From positions 2,615,832 to 2,679,831 of the forward strand of contig NZ_LR733304.1 in assembly GCF_902506105.1 (NCBI RefSeq): a DNA stretch of 64,000 bases, written 5' to 3'. Made by a program: the position numbers and the translations under genes. The DNA comes from Aeromicrobium sp. 9AM (GTDB lineage Bacteria > Actinomycetota > Actinomycetes > Propionibacteriales > Nocardioidaceae). A model generated the notes under the pieces. That model made no database searches. It had not been told where the DNA came from and worked only from the letters and a program-made list of their open reading frames with translations. This document shows positions 32,682-42,365 of the stretch, in pieces. The first letter of the stretch is position 1; each line of letters begins with the position of its first letter.

Positions 32682-33653
32682 GAGCTGCTCCTCGAGCGCA
32701 GGCAGCAGCTCGGCGCGGGCGGCATCGAGGAAGGACTCCTGCTGATCGCCGCCGATCTGCACCAGGGCGACGTCGGTGAAGCCGGCGTCGACGAACGGCT
32801 TGACCGCCTTGACGATCGCGTCGACGTCCGAGCCGCAGGGGATCTGCTCCGCGACGTCCTCCGGGCGTACGAACTGCGACGCCGCCGCGAAGCCCGACGG
32901 ACCGGGGAGCTCGGCGTTGACCTTCCAGCCACCGGCGAACCAGCGGAACTGCTCGTGCGCCCGGGTGCGCGCCGCGTCGGCGTCGGTGTCCCAGCTGATC
33001 GGCAGCTGGCCGACCTTGCGCGCCGGCGACGACGCACGGGTCTTGGCATCGAACGCCGGGCCGAGCTCAGGATCGGGCTCGACCGCGATCAAGACGTCGG
33101 CTCGCGGGGCGCCGATGTCGATCGACTGGTCGCCGCTCACCGCGACGCCGATCGGCACCCGGTCCTCGGGCAGGTCCCAGAGCTTCGCGGAGTCGACGCG
33201 ATAGTGCTCGCCGGCGTAGTTGACGTAGCCGCCGTCGAACAGCGCGTTGATGATGTCCAGCGCCTCGGCGAAGCGTTCGTGCCGCACGTTGGCCGGCGGC
33301 CAGCCCGCGCCGATGACGTGCTCGTTGAGGTTCTCCCCGGCGCCCAGTCCCAACGTGAAGCGGCCCTCGCTGAGCAGCCCGACGGTCGCGGCCTGCTGCG
33401 CGATGACGGCCGGGTGATAGCGGGCGATGGGACACGTCACGTACGTCATCAGCTCGATCGACCCCGTCGCCTGCGCGACGGCGCCCAGAGTGGGCCAGGC
33501 GGCGGGACTGTGCCCCTGCTCCTCGAGCCACGGGTTGAAGTGGTCGCTCATCACGGCAAGCTCGAAACCTGCCTGCTCGGCTGCGACGGCATTGCGTACG
33601 AGCGAGCGGGGGTCGGTCTGTTCACACATGAGGGTGTAGCCGAATCTGGTCAT
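32676..33653 (-). CDS. LLM-class F420-dependent oxidoreductase (G6PDH family)
   Basis: The protein has 325 aa with a luciferase-like TIM barrel. MTRFGYTLMCEQTDPRSLV, then SDHFNPWLEEQGHSPAAWPTLGAVA, with the H-F-x-P-W-x-x-x-Q-G-x-S segment, and GRFTLGLGAGENLNEHV mark the F420-dependent glucose-6-phosphate dehydrogenase family. The protein uses F420 for hydride transfer; the true substrate of most paralogues is unknown. The ATG at 33653 is set by homology of the N-terminus; the frame is open to 33680 without a better start. It is divergent from the EamA gene with a 50-nt gap. Confidence 0.92.
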   Translation of the reverse strand: MTRFGYTLMCEQTDPRSLVRNAVAAEQAGFELAVMSDHFNPWLEEQGHSPAAWPTLGAVAQATGSIELMTYVTCPIARYHPAVIAQQAATVGLLSEGRFTLGLGAGENLNEHVIGAGWPPANVRHERFAEALDIINALFDGGYVNYAGEHYRVDSAKLWDLPEDRVPIGVAVSGDQSIDIGAPRADVLIAVEPDPELGPAFDAKTRASSPARKVGQLPISWDTDADAARTRAHEQFRWFAGGWKVNAELPGPSGFAAASQFVRPEDVAEQIPCGSDVDAIVKAVKPFVDAGFTDVALVQIGGDQQESFLDAARAELLPALEEQLT

Positions 33654-33703
33654 GCCGGACCCGTACCCAACGCCCTCCAACGAACACGTCCGGGATCGCT
33701 GAC

Positions 33704-34654
33704 ATGATCGTGCGTGTGACCACTCGCAATGCCCGACTCGGCTACGTGCTGGTCATCACCGCCGCGATCCTCTTCGGCCTCAACGGCGGCCTCTCCCGGG
33801 TCGCGATGGGGTCCGGACTGAGCCCCGAGTCGTTCACGACGGTGCGCGTCACCGGCGCGACTCTGGTGTTCCTCGCGTACGCCGTGTGCTTCCGGCGGTC
33901 GGCGCTGCGTCGCCCCAAGGGCACCGCCATGCTGCTCGTCGCCGCGATGGGTCTCGTCGGCGTCGCGGCCCTGCAGCTGACCTACAACGTCGCGATCGAC
34001 CGGCTGCCGCTCGGCATCGCCCTGCTGATCGAGTACCTCGCTCCCGTCCTCGTCGTCCTGTGGGTGCGCTTCGTGCGCAAGGAGCCCGTGCACGGCCGGA
34101 TGTGGCTCGCGGTGGGCCTGGCGCTCGTCGGGCTCGCGGTGGTCAGCCGGGTCTGGAACGGCCTGACGTTCGACGGGCTCGGCGTGATCATGGCGCTACT
34201 GGCGGCCGTGAGCTTCGCAACGTACTTCCTGCTGGGTGAGCACAACGTCGGTCTCCACGATCCGCTGCGCATCATCTTGTGGGCCTTCATCGTGGCGACC
34301 GTCGCGATGAACCTGATCGAGCCGATCTGGGCCATGCCGACGATGGACAGCTCGGCTTCGCTGCTCGGCCGGCTCGACGACCACTCCGCGAACCCGTGGC
34401 TCGTCATCGCGGTGATCGTCGTGCTGGGCACCGTGGTGCCGTTCTTCCTCGAGATGGTCGCGCTGCGCCATCTCCCGGCGACGATCGTGACGGTCATCGC
34501 GATGCTCGAGCCGGTCATCGCGAACGTGCTCGGCTGGGCCTGGTTCCGGGAGTCGCTGACCCCGGTCCAGGCGCTCGGCGCGGTCGCGGTGCTCGCCGGC
34601 ATCGTCCTGGCGCAAACCTCGCGCAGGGTGGAAACGGTCCTCCCGCAACCGTAG
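33704..34654 (+). CDS. EamA/RhaT-family (DMT) exporter
   Basis: The protein has 316 aa with about ten membrane segments in two EamA repeats (about 12-150 and 163-300). LPLGIALLIEYLAPVLVVLWVRF and LPATIVTVIAMLEPVIANVLGWAWFRE are the two copies of the P-x-x-x-x-L-x-x-x-x-L-x-E-x-x segment. Members export amino acids, nucleosides or other metabolites. The ATG at 33704 is annotated. A GTG at 33716 (VTTRNARLGY), with CATGAT 7 nt before it, is a reasonable leaderless alternative. The gene stands alone between the F420 enzyme and the ABC operon. Confidence 0.9.
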   Translation: MIVRVTTRNARLGYVLVITAAILFGLNGGLSRVAMGSGLSPESFTTVRVTGATLVFLAYAVCFRRSALRRPKGTAMLLVAAMGLVGVAALQLTYNVAIDRLPLGIALLIEYLAPVLVVLWVRFVRKEPVHGRMWLAVGLALVGLAVVSRVWNGLTFDGLGVIMALLAAVSFATYFLLGEHNVGLHDPLRIILWAFIVATVAMNLIEPIWAMPTMDSSASLLGRLDDHSANPWLVIAVIVVLGTVVPFFLEMVALRHLPATIVTVIAMLEPVIANVLGWAWFRESLTPVQALGAVAVLAGIVLAQTSRRVETVLPQP

Positions 34655-34682
34655 GGTGAAGCCACTCACGCCACGGTGACGG

Positions 34683-34705
34683 CCTGTCCGTCGGGACAGG
34701 AGGAG
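34683..34705 (+). promoter_or_regulatory. Hairpin overlapping the ribosome binding site of the ABC operon
   Basis: CCTGTCC (34683-34689) and GGACAGG (34694-34700) form a 7-bp stem with a 4-nt loop, and the last AGG of the stem is part of the ribosome binding site AGGAGGAG (34698-34705). The fold would partly mask translation of the first permease. Confidence 0.5.
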
Positions 34706-34711
34706 TGCGCG

Positions 34712-37624
34712 GTGCGACCTGGAGGCCTGGCGTACGCCCGCGCGCGGGCTCAGTCGGCTCTCCTCCTCGCCCTCGCCGGCATCGTGCTCGTGGCGACGTT
34801 CTCCATCGTCGGACTCGACGCGCTGCACCGCACGACCGACCGCCACGCCGAGGACGCCGCCCTCCGTGCCGGGCCCGCCACGGCAGCAGCCCTCCAGCTC
34901 GAGGTGCAGGCCGACCGGGCACCCGACCTCGATCGCCTGCTCGCCCGCGCGCGGTTCGGGATCACCCGCGCGACGTACACCGAGGGATTTCCAGCAGTCC
35001 ACGACGGATCGACGGTCATGGTCACCGCGCGGGCGGACGAGGGTCTGCGCAAGCGGTCGGTCCTGGTCGACGGCGGGTGGCCGATGGCTCGCTCCGGAGC
35101 CGAGATCCACGCGGCCCTGCAGGACCGCGCCGCGTCGGCACTGGGAGTCGGGGTCGGCGACCGCCTGCTCGCCGGCATCGGGCGCGACCGGGTCGAGATC
35201 GTCGTCGACGGGACGTGGCGACCCAAGGATCCGGGCGCCACGGCATGGTTCGGCGATCCGGCCTCGGCGTCAGGTCGCGGACCCGGCGGCGCCGGGCCGC
35301 TCGTGGTCCCGCAGGCTGACATCGCCCGTATGCCTGCCCCCGCCACGGCGTCGTACGTCCTCACGCCTTTGGCCCCGACCGACGTGTCGCAGTCGCGCCG
35401 CGACCTGCGCACCGTGCTGTCGGCCATCGACGACAGCGACGTCTCGGCGACCGTGACGGGAGGACTGCCCGATCGCCTCGCGGACCTCGAAGCCACCCGA
35501 GCGGCGGCCGACGGCCTGCTCGCTGTCGCCTATGCGCTGCTGGCCGTGGCGGCGGTCGTGGCCTGCCGACAGGTCATCGCACTCCTGGTCGAGGCCCGGC
35601 GCGCGGAGACGGCGCTGCTGCGATCGCGTGGCGGGAGCACACCGGCGATGACTGCGGCAGCTGCAGTCGAAGGCGGCGTCGCGGCGGTCGCCGGCGCGAC
35701 GATCGGCGCGGGCAGTGCGATCGCCGTGTTCACCGGTGCCGACCGATCGCCTGACACCGGTCTCGCGGTGCTCGCAGCAGCGGCCTGCGTCGTGGTGACG
35801 GTCGCGCTCGTCGTCGTGGCGACGGTGACGGCGGTCAGGCAGTCCGCAACACAGCGCGGATCGCGCGACCACCGCGGTGCCCGCAAGGCCCTCTTGATCG
35901 TGGTGCTGGCGGCCGCCGGCCTGTCGATCGGGCAGTTCATGGCGTACGGCGGCCCGGTGAGCGTCGGTGCCGACGGAGGCACACGGGTCGACGCGATCAC
36001 GTCACTCGCGCCGGCTGCCGCGCTCGCGGCCACGGCCCTCCTGGGCATGGCCGCCGCGGCGCCCCTGCTCCGAAGTCTCGAGCGACGCGCAGCCGAGAGC
36101 CCGGGGATCACGCCGGTCGTGCCCGCCCGGCAGCTCGCCCGCCGGTTGCCGACCTTCGGCGTCACGATCGCGCTGACGTCCCTGGCGGTCGGGTTCGCGA
36201 TCCTCGTCTCGACGGTGGATGCCACGCAGGCGTCCCTCGACGCCACGTCTGCCAGCGTCCGCAGCGGAGCCGACACCCGCCTCGACCTGGCCGTCGAGCC
36301 CACGGCCGACGTCGGTGTCGAGTCGACGACGGCCCCGCTCATGGGGCTCGGCCGCGATGCCGCGGCGGTCGTGTCGGTGGCAGGGCGGGTCGACCAGGGC
36401 CAGGACGAGGTCTCCTTCCTCGCGTCGAGCCGCGGGATCGCGGACGTCGCACACGACCCTCGAGTCAGCAAGGACACCGCCCGCATGGTGTCGGCCCTGG
36501 ACGCCGGCCGGCGCGGCGTGCCGATCGAGCCCGGCCGGATCGACGTCACCGTCACGGTGAGCGGCGCCCCGATCACCGGTGATGTCAAGACCACGATCTG
36601 GCTCGTGGACAGCGCCGGGCAGATCGCCGTCCGCCCGATCGGGCTGGTGCGAGGCCCAGGGGCTGATCCGGCACAGCGGACCGTCACGATCCCCCGCAAC
36701 TCCCGCGGCTGGCGGCTGCTCGCGCTCCACGCGGATGCGACCGGGGTCGCCGGCGACGCGACGATCAGCGTGCGCGGGCTGGCCGGCGCGAACCCGTACG
36801 ACATCGAGCTCGTCGACGACAAGAGCAGCGGCGGCACGGTGGTGGGCCGCGCGCCCAAGCGGCTTCCCGTTGTCATCACGTCTGCTACCGCTGCGTTGGT
36901 CCAGGCCAAGACGGGCGACACGTTCGACCTGCTGCTGCCCGAGTCGGGGTTCCAGGGCACGGTCGTGGTGGCCGGCGTCGTCGACACGATCCCGGGGGTA
37001 ACCGCCGCGCGCGGCATCGCGGCGGACCTGCCGACCATGGTGTCGTACGCCCTCGGCAGCGGAGCCTCCGTCCCGGCACCGGACTCGGTGTGGGTCGTGT
37101 CCGCACACCCGGACCGGGTGGCCCGCGCGGCGACCGCGGCCAGCGTCGTACGGACCACCGCCACCAACAGCAGCCCGGGCCCCGGAGCCCGGATCGTCTC
37201 GTCCGCCCTCGACACCTGGTGGTGGGCGGCCGGCGCCGTGATCGTCTTCGCAGCTCTCGCCACGGCGGCCATGACGGCCAGTCTCGGCCGGCGGCGCCGC
37301 GATGAGCTGCGGGTGCTCCGCGCGCTCGGCCTCACACCCCGCCAGCAGGCGCGCATCCGGTCGACGGAGCTGGCCGGGGCGGTGGCCGCGGGGGGCGTCA
37401 TCGGCCTCGTCAGCGGAGCGATCGCCGTCCTCTTGACGGCCGGCGACCTCGCCCGCAGCGCGACTCCCGGACGCCCAGCCGCCGTCGAGCCGGCGATGTC
37501 GTTGGCACTGCCCGGCCTCGCGCTGCTCGTCATCCTCCTCGGCATCGCCGTGGTCGCCGTGTCCGTACGCCAGGCCCGGCACATCCGCCGGGACGCGACG
37601 CGCACCGCACGGGAGGGGGACTGA
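34712..37624 (+). CDS. FtsX/MacB-type ABC permease, 970 aa
   Basis: A large ABC exporter permease. The N-terminal membrane segment (about 14-37) is followed by a MacB-like periplasmic-facing domain of about 230 aa, then a cluster of spans from about 270. A second large extracytoplasmic domain (about 505-820) follows, with final spans including AAGAVIVFAALATAAMTASLGRRRRDELRVLRALGLT. The R-R-x-E-L-x-x-L-x-A-L-G motif is the FtsX coupling signature; an earlier one is ARRAETALLRSRGG. GTG at 34712 is chosen because AGGAGGAG lies 6 nt upstream. It is the first of a four-gene operon, overlapping the next gene (TGATG). The substrate is unknown; roles in lipoprotein or peptide export are known for the superfamily. 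Confidence 0.88.
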   Translation: MRPGGLAYARARAQSALLLALAGIVLVATFSIVGLDALHRTTDRHAEDAALRAGPATAAALQLEVQADRAPDLDRLLARARFGITRATYTEGFPAVHDGSTVMVTARADEGLRKRSVLVDGGWPMARSGAEIHAALQDRAASALGVGVGDRLLAGIGRDRVEIVVDGTWRPKDPGATAWFGDPASASGRGPGGAGPLVVPQADIARMPAPATASYVLTPLAPTDVSQSRRDLRTVLSAIDDSDVSATVTGGLPDRLADLEATRAAADGLLAVAYALLAVAAVVACRQVIALLVEARRAETALLRSRGGSTPAMTAAAAVEGGVAAVAGATIGAGSAIAVFTGADRSPDTGLAVLAAAACVVVTVALVVVATVTAVRQSATQRGSRDHRGARKALLIVVLAAAGLSIGQFMAYGGPVSVGADGGTRVDAITSLAPAAALAATALLGMAAAAPLLRSLERRAAESPGITPVVPARQLARRLPTFGVTIALTSLAVGFAILVSTVDATQASLDATSASVRSGADTRLDLAVEPTADVGVESTTAPLMGLGRDAAAVVSVAGRVDQGQDEVSFLASSRGIADVAHDPRVSKDTARMVSALDAGRRGVPIEPGRIDVTVTVSGAPITGDVKTTIWLVDSAGQIAVRPIGLVRGPGADPAQRTVTIPRNSRGWRLLALHADATGVAGDATISVRGLAGANPYDIELVDDKSSGGTVVGRAPKRLPVVITSATAALVQAKTGDTFDLLLPESGFQGTVVVAGVVDTIPGVTAARGIAADLPTMVSYALGSGASVPAPDSVWVVSAHPDRVARAATAASVVRTTATNSSPGPGARIVSSALDTWWWAAGAVIVFAALATAAMTASLGRRRRDELRVLRALGLTPRQQARIRSTELAGAVAAGGVIGLVSGAIAVLLTAGDLARSATPGRPAAVEPAMSLALPGLALLVILLGIAVVAVSVRQARHIRRDATRTAREGD

Positions 37625-40353
37625 TGACGACCTTCCGGCTCTTCCGGATCCACGTGGCCCACCATGCCCGCTCGATGTCGGTCATGGCCGTGATCGTGGT
37701 GTTGCTGTCGACACTCACGGCGCTGATGCCTCGCGCGGCCAACCACCTGCTCACGGACTCCCTGCGGCACCAGGTAGACGACCTCTCGGTCGTGCAGCGA
37801 GACCTGTCCGCGCGCGAACAAGGGACCCCGACGCCGACCGCGGCCACCGACCCCAAGAGCAACACCCTGCCGAGCGCGTCCGACCCGGTCTGGGGCGGGC
37901 TCGACGACACCATGACCGAGATTCGTGGAGAGATGCCGCCGCGGCTGCGATCGGTCTTCGGGCCTGGAGGCTTCGCCCTGACCCTCCCGACCGCACCGGC
38001 ATCGCCCGTCGACCCGACCACGCTCACCAAGGCGAACGTGATCCTCAGCATCGGATTCGACCCCCGCCTGTCCGATCACGTCCGGATCACCAAGGGACGG
38101 GCGCCGTCCGCGGTGACCGCCGACCAACCCGCCAAGGGTCACCCGGTCGACGTCGTGCTGTCGGAGGCCACCGCAGACGCCATGCACTGGCCGGTCGGCC
38201 AACGCCGGACAAGTCCGGTCAACGGCGGCCCGCCCATCGACGTACAGCTGTCGGGCACCTATGTGGCCAAGGACAGGCAGGACCCGATCTGGGCGCAGGT
38301 CTCACCCACGTTGGTCCCATCGGTGTTCGAGCCCGACGGTGGGAAACCGATCGTGACGGGAGTCGGGTGGGCCGAGCCCGGGTCGCTCCCGCAGCTCGTC
38401 CATCTGAGCTCCAACGCGGACCTGCGTACGTGGTTCCCGCTCGACTCCTCGGCTCTCACGGCCGGCAACGCCGACGAGTTCGTGAACGAGCTGCGCCGGT
38501 TCAGCCGCGGTACGCACCTCCTGCCCGGTGACGGCTACCTCAACGACGCCCAAGGTGAACCGACGATCGTGGGCGCCACCCAGCTGGCGTTCAGCTCCGA
38601 GGCCCCCAATGCGATCGACCAGGCCACCAGGTCCGGCTCCTCGGCACGCGCCATGATGGCCCTTTTCGCCTCCGGGCCCTTGGGCGTCTCGGCCGTGGTG
38701 CTCGCGCTCACCGCAGGACTCGTCCTCCGGAAGCAACGCCGCTCACTGGCCCTCATCGCCGCCCGCGGCACGTCCGGCATCCAGCTGCGAGCGTTGGTGG
38801 GGGTGGAGGGACTCGCGGCAGGCCTGCCCATGGCCGTCGCCGGAGCACTCATCGGTGCAGCCGTGCTCCCCCACGACGGCAGCGCAGCGGCGTGGTGGTG
38901 GCCGGCGGTCGTCGGGGTCGCACCGGCCCTCCTGATGGGCGCGATGTCGCCGGCGGAGGCGCACGCGGGACGCGCCGACCTGACGTCAGGAGGAACCGGC
39001 GGGCAGCGATGGATCGTCGACGTGCTCGTCCTGCTCGGTGCCGTCGCCGCAGTCGTGGCGCTGCGCAACCGAGGCCTGGCCACCCCGGACGGCGGGGTCG
39101 ATCCGTTGCTCGCCGCCACACCACTCCTGCTGAGCCTCGCCGGCTGCCTCCTCGTCATGCGGGCCTATCCATGGGTGCTCGGCCGCGTGCTGGCCCGGGC
39201 TTCGCGCTGGCGTGGTCCCACGGCCCTGCTCGGCACGGCGCGCGCACTGCGCGATCCAGCGGCCGGCCTCGCGGCGGCCCTCGCACTGGTGACCAGCGTC
39301 AGCCTGGCGGTCTTCTCGGGTGTCGCCACCACGACGCTGCAGCACGGACTCGAGGATGCGGCCGAGGCGACCGTCGGTGCCGACGTCGTGGTGGAGGGCC
39401 AGCCGTTGAATCCCCGGATCCAGGCCATGCTGTCGGATCGCGCAGACGTACGCGCGACAGTCGGGATCACCGAGCAGTCCGGCGTGCCGCTGTTCGCGGC
39501 CAACCGGCCAGCCTTCACCCGGGTCCTGTTCGTCGACGTCGCCGCCCTGCGCAAGGTCCAGAAGGGCGTGCCGGGCGCACTGCGGCTGCCGCGGGCCCTC
39601 GAACGTACGAGCGGGGACCGGGCGTCGATCCTGGTGTCGAAGGACTTCGGCAAGGATCGGGCGGCGCTGCGCATCGACGACCTGCCGGTGGACGTCGTGG
39701 GCACGGCGCGGGTGCCCTCTCCGCTCAGCCCCCTGAGCTCATGGATCCTGATGGACCGTGCCGTGGCGAAGCACTTCGGCTTCGACCCCGGACCACCCGA
39801 CCGGCTCCTGGTCAGCACCACCGGCGCGAGCGAGACGGTCCGCGACGCCATACGCGCAGTTCCGGGAGACGCCGAGGCCAGGACGACGGACGACGTCGCC
39901 CGCAGGATCGAGGATCTCCCGCTGGTCCCCGGCATACGTCACGCGGCACAGATCATGCTCGGCGCACTGGTCGCCATGTGTCTTGCCGTCATCGCGCTGG
40001 CCCTCGTACGCGGTGAGGCCAACCGGTCGCGGCAGGCTGCGCAGCTCGATGCGATGGGTGAGCCTCGCCGGCGATCCCGCTGGCTCGTCGCATGGGAGAT
40101 CGGGCCGCTCGCGATCGTCGCGATCGTGTCCGGCGTGCTGATCGGGCTCGTGCTCCCTGCGGTCGTGCTGGATGCCATCGACGTGAGGGCGTTCACGACA
40201 GGCACCACGCAACCGGCTGTCCACATCGACCCCGTGCCGACGATCGTGATCGCGGCCGGCGTGCTCGTCGCCGTCGCGGTCGGCGCACTCCTGGCCGCAA
40301 CGGCCACCCGACGGCAGGACCTGTCCAGGCTCCTGCGGATGACGGAGGATTGA
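37624..40353 (+). CDS. FtsX/MacB-type ABC permease, 909 aa
   Basis: The partner of the preceding permease, with a similar plan. An N-terminal span (about 15-38, SVMAVIVVLLSTLTALM) precedes an external domain to about residue 335. Then come four or more spans including GPLGVSAVVLALTAGLVLRKQRRSLALIAARGTSG (FtsX coupling motif variant). A second external domain (about 570-770) and the C-terminal spans follow (LGALVAMCLAVIALALVRGEANRSRQAAQLDAMGEPRRR). The start overlaps the previous stop in TGATG. Two different giant permeases with two separate ATPases suggest a heteromeric transporter. No export substrate or signal is evident nearby. Confidence 0.88.
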   Translation: MTTFRLFRIHVAHHARSMSVMAVIVVLLSTLTALMPRAANHLLTDSLRHQVDDLSVVQRDLSAREQGTPTPTAATDPKSNTLPSASDPVWGGLDDTMTEIRGEMPPRLRSVFGPGGFALTLPTAPASPVDPTTLTKANVILSIGFDPRLSDHVRITKGRAPSAVTADQPAKGHPVDVVLSEATADAMHWPVGQRRTSPVNGGPPIDVQLSGTYVAKDRQDPIWAQVSPTLVPSVFEPDGGKPIVTGVGWAEPGSLPQLVHLSSNADLRTWFPLDSSALTAGNADEFVNELRRFSRGTHLLPGDGYLNDAQGEPTIVGATQLAFSSEAPNAIDQATRSGSSARAMMALFASGPLGVSAVVLALTAGLVLRKQRRSLALIAARGTSGIQLRALVGVEGLAAGLPMAVAGALIGAAVLPHDGSAAAWWWPAVVGVAPALLMGAMSPAEAHAGRADLTSGGTGGQRWIVDVLVLLGAVAAVVALRNRGLATPDGGVDPLLAATPLLLSLAGCLLVMRAYPWVLGRVLARASRWRGPTALLGTARALRDPAAGLAAALALVTSVSLAVFSGVATTTLQHGLEDAAEATVGADVVVEGQPLNPRIQAMLSDRADVRATVGITEQSGVPLFAANRPAFTRVLFVDVAALRKVQKGVPGALRLPRALERTSGDRASILVSKDFGKDRAALRIDDLPVDVVGTARVPSPLSPLSSWILMDRAVAKHFGFDPGPPDRLLVSTTGASETVRDAIRAVPGDAEARTTDDVARRIEDLPLVPGIRHAAQIMLGALVAMCLAVIALALVRGEANRSRQAAQLDAMGEPRRRSRWLVAWEIGPLAIVAIVSGVLIGLVLPAVVLDAIDVRAFTTGTTQPAVHIDPVPTIVIAAGVLVAVAVGALLAATATRRQDLSRLLRMTED

Positions 40354-40357
40354 CCAG

Positions 40358-41263
40358 ATGACGATCACCGAGACCGAGGCCGACATCAGGTGCAACGACC
40401 TGGTGCGCATCTTCACCGCCGTCGGCGTGGAGGTGCAGGCCCTCCAAGGCCTCAACCTGACGGTCGAGGCGGGATCCATGGTCGCGCTCGTCGGTGCCTC
40501 CGGCTCCGGAAAGTCGACGCTGCTGACGATCCTGTCGGGGCTCGACACCCCGACCGCCGGGGTGGCGCACGTCGCCGGCCACGACCTGCTGACGATGGAC
40601 CGCCAGGAGCGCATCGAGTTCCGCAGGCGCAGCGTCGGCTTCGTGTGGCAGCAGACGGCCCGCAACCTGCTGCCCTACCTCACCGCGGTCGACAACGTCG
40701 AGCTCGCGATGACGATCGGCCGCAGCCACCCCCGCCGCGATCGCCCGCGCCGCTCCCTCGACCTGCTCGACCTGCTGGGCGTCGCCGACGTGGCTCACCG
40801 GCTGCCGGCCGAGCTGTCCGGTGGCCAGCAGCAGCGCGTGGCGATCGCCGTCGCGATCGCCAACTCGCCGCGGGTGCTCCTCGCCGACGAGCCCACCGGC
40901 GAGCTCGACGACGCCGCGAGCGCAGACGTGCTCGAGGCGATGCAACGGGTCAACGGCGAGCACCGGACGACCGTCCTCATCGTGACCCACGACGCGACGG
41001 TGTCGAGCCACGTGCAGCGCACGGTCCAGATCCGCGACGGCCGCACCGCGACCGAGACTCTCCGGCGTACGCGCGTCGACCAGCACGGCCAGGAGCACAG
41101 CATCGCCGAGGAGTTCGCCGTGCTGGACCGCGTCGGGCGGCTCCAGCTGCCGGACGACTTCACGTCGCGCCTCGGCATGCGCGAGCGCGTACGCCTGGCG
41201 CTGGAGACCGACCACGTCGGCGTCTGGCCGGACGCGCCGCACGACGAGGAGGAGCAGTCATGA
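40358..41263 (+). CDS. ABC transporter ATPase (MacB/LolD-like), with C-terminal extension
   Basis: The protein has 301 aa. The Walker A is VGASGSGKST (about 45-54), the Q-loop WQQTARNLLP, the signature ELSGGQQQRV, Walker B VLLADEPTGELDD, and the H-loop IVTHD. Typical LolD/MacB ATPases have 220-240 aa. The extra 60 residues at the C-terminus (RRTRVDQHGQEHSIAEEFAVLDRVGRLQ onward) may form a regulatory or dimerisation tail. It lies 4 nt after the second permease and overlaps the next ATPase gene (ATGA). Confidence 0.93.
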   Translation: MTITETEADIRCNDLVRIFTAVGVEVQALQGLNLTVEAGSMVALVGASGSGKSTLLTILSGLDTPTAGVAHVAGHDLLTMDRQERIEFRRRSVGFVWQQTARNLLPYLTAVDNVELAMTIGRSHPRRDRPRRSLDLLDLLGVADVAHRLPAELSGGQQQRVAIAVAIANSPRVLLADEPTGELDDAASADVLEAMQRVNGEHRTTVLIVTHDATVSSHVQRTVQIRDGRTATETLRRTRVDQHGQEHSIAEEFAVLDRVGRLQLPDDFTSRLGMRERVRLALETDHVGVWPDAPHDEEEQS

Positions 41264-41940
41264 CCTCGGTGCTGCGAGCGGACGGGCTGACCCGCACCTT
41301 CGGTACGCCTGCCGGTGAGGTCACCGCGTGCGAGGACATCTCGCTCCACCTCGAGCCAGGGGAGCTGCTCGTCGTGCGCGGTCCGTCCGGCTCGGGCAAG
41401 ACCACGTTGCTCAACCTGCTCGGAGGGCTGGACCGACCGACCTCCGGCACCGTCATGATCGACGGCCACGACCTGGGCCCGCTCGGGGAGGACAAGCTCG
41501 CCGAGCTGCGCCAGCGGTCGATCGGGTTCGTGTTCCAGTCGTTCGGCCTGCTCCCCGTCCTCACCGCGGCGGAGAACGTCGAGGTCCCCTTGCGCATTCG
41601 CCGGATGGCGCCTGCCGAACGCGACGCCAGGGTCGTGGAGCTCCTGGACATGGTCGGCCTCGCCGAGCACGGGGCTCAGCGGCCCGACGAGCTGTCGGGC
41701 GGCCAGCAGCAACGGGTCGGCATCGCGCGGGCGCTCGCCGTGACTCCCCAGGTGCTGCTCGCGGACGAGCCGACCGGTCAGCTCGACAGCCGTACGGCCG
41801 GTTCGGTCATGGACCTGATCGTCGACGTGGTCCACCGGTCGGGCGTCGCCGCCGTCGTCGCCACGCACGACCAGCAGCTCGTCGAGCGCGCCGACAAGGT
41901 GCTGACGCTGCACGACGGACGCGTCGTCCAGGGCCCCTGA
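41260..41940 (+). CDS. ABC transporter ATPase (MacB/LolD-like)
   Basis: The protein has 226 aa, the usual size. Walker A is RGPSGSGKTT, the Q-loop VFQSFGLLPVLTA, the signature ELSGGQQQRVGIARALA, Walker B VLLADEPTGQLD, and the H-loop VATHDQ. It is the fourth and last gene of the ABC export operon, starting in the ATGA overlap with the preceding ATPase. Having two ATPases for two permeases, the complex may pair one ATPase with each permease or form a heterodimer. The next gene starts 23 nt later. Confidence 0.95.
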   Translation: MTSVLRADGLTRTFGTPAGEVTACEDISLHLEPGELLVVRGPSGSGKTTLLNLLGGLDRPTSGTVMIDGHDLGPLGEDKLAELRQRSIGFVFQSFGLLPVLTAAENVEVPLRIRRMAPAERDARVVELLDMVGLAEHGAQRPDELSGGQQQRVGIARALAVTPQVLLADEPTGQLDSRTAGSVMDLIVDVVHRSGVAAVVATHDQQLVERADKVLTLHDGRVVQGP

Positions 41941-41963
41941 GGGCATCAGTGCAACAATCGGGC

Positions 41964-42365
41964 ATGCCCAGATTCGTGACTGCTTGGATCCTCAGCGGAC
42001 TCGCCCTCGCGGCGGCCGCCGGCCTGCTCGGCGACCACATGAACATCGGTGTCGCCGACGACTCGACCGGCGAGCGTGTCGTGGCGATCGCCCTCGTGGC
42101 GCTCGTCTTCACGGCGATCAACGCCTTCGTGGCACCGGTCATCAAGACCCTGTCCCTGCCGTTCATCATCATCACGCTGGGCTTCGCGCTGCTCGTGATC
42201 AATGCGCTGCTGCTCCTGCTGACCGAGTGGGTCACCGATAAGTTCGGCGTCGCGTTCCACGTCGACGGGTTCTGGTGGGCCGTGCTCGGCTCGATCGTCA
42301 TCTCGATCGTCAACGCCGTCCTCAGCGGCTTCACCAACAAGAACCACGCGCGCTCCGCACGGTGA
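41964..42365 (+). CDS. Phage-holin-superfamily (YvlD-like) membrane protein
   Basis: The protein has 133 aa with four hydrophobic segments: about 4-23, 39-58 (VVAIALVALVFTAINAFVAP), 61-88 (LPFIIITLGFALLVINALLLLLTEWV) and 101-120 (FWWAVLGSIVISIVNAVLSG). The order with NAFVxPxxxxLSLPxxxxTxGxxxxxxNxxxxxL is the signature of the phage_holin_4_2/YvlD family. These are chromosomal membrane proteins often next to envelope-stress or phosphatase genes, not phage lysis genes. The ATG at 41964 fits the family start. It overlaps the tyrosine phosphatase gene by GTGA. Confidence 0.85.
   Translation: MPRFVTAWILSGLALAAAAGLLGDHMNIGVADDSTGERVVAIALVALVFTAINAFVAPVIKTLSLPFIIITLGFALLVINALLLLLTEWVTDKFGVAFHVDGFWWAVLGSIVISIVNAVLSGFTNKNHARSAR

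Noticed and set aside
35530..38202. An 890-aa minus-strand frame crossing both ABC permease genes
   Set aside because: It spans two real genes that overlap in TGATG and encodes Arg/Ala/Ser-rich sequence without membrane or enzyme motifs.
41964..42365. Holin-like gene as evidence of a prophage
   Set aside because: The YvlD/holin_4_2 family is chromosomal in actinobacteria, it is coupled to a tyrosine phosphatase, and no other phage gene is nearby.
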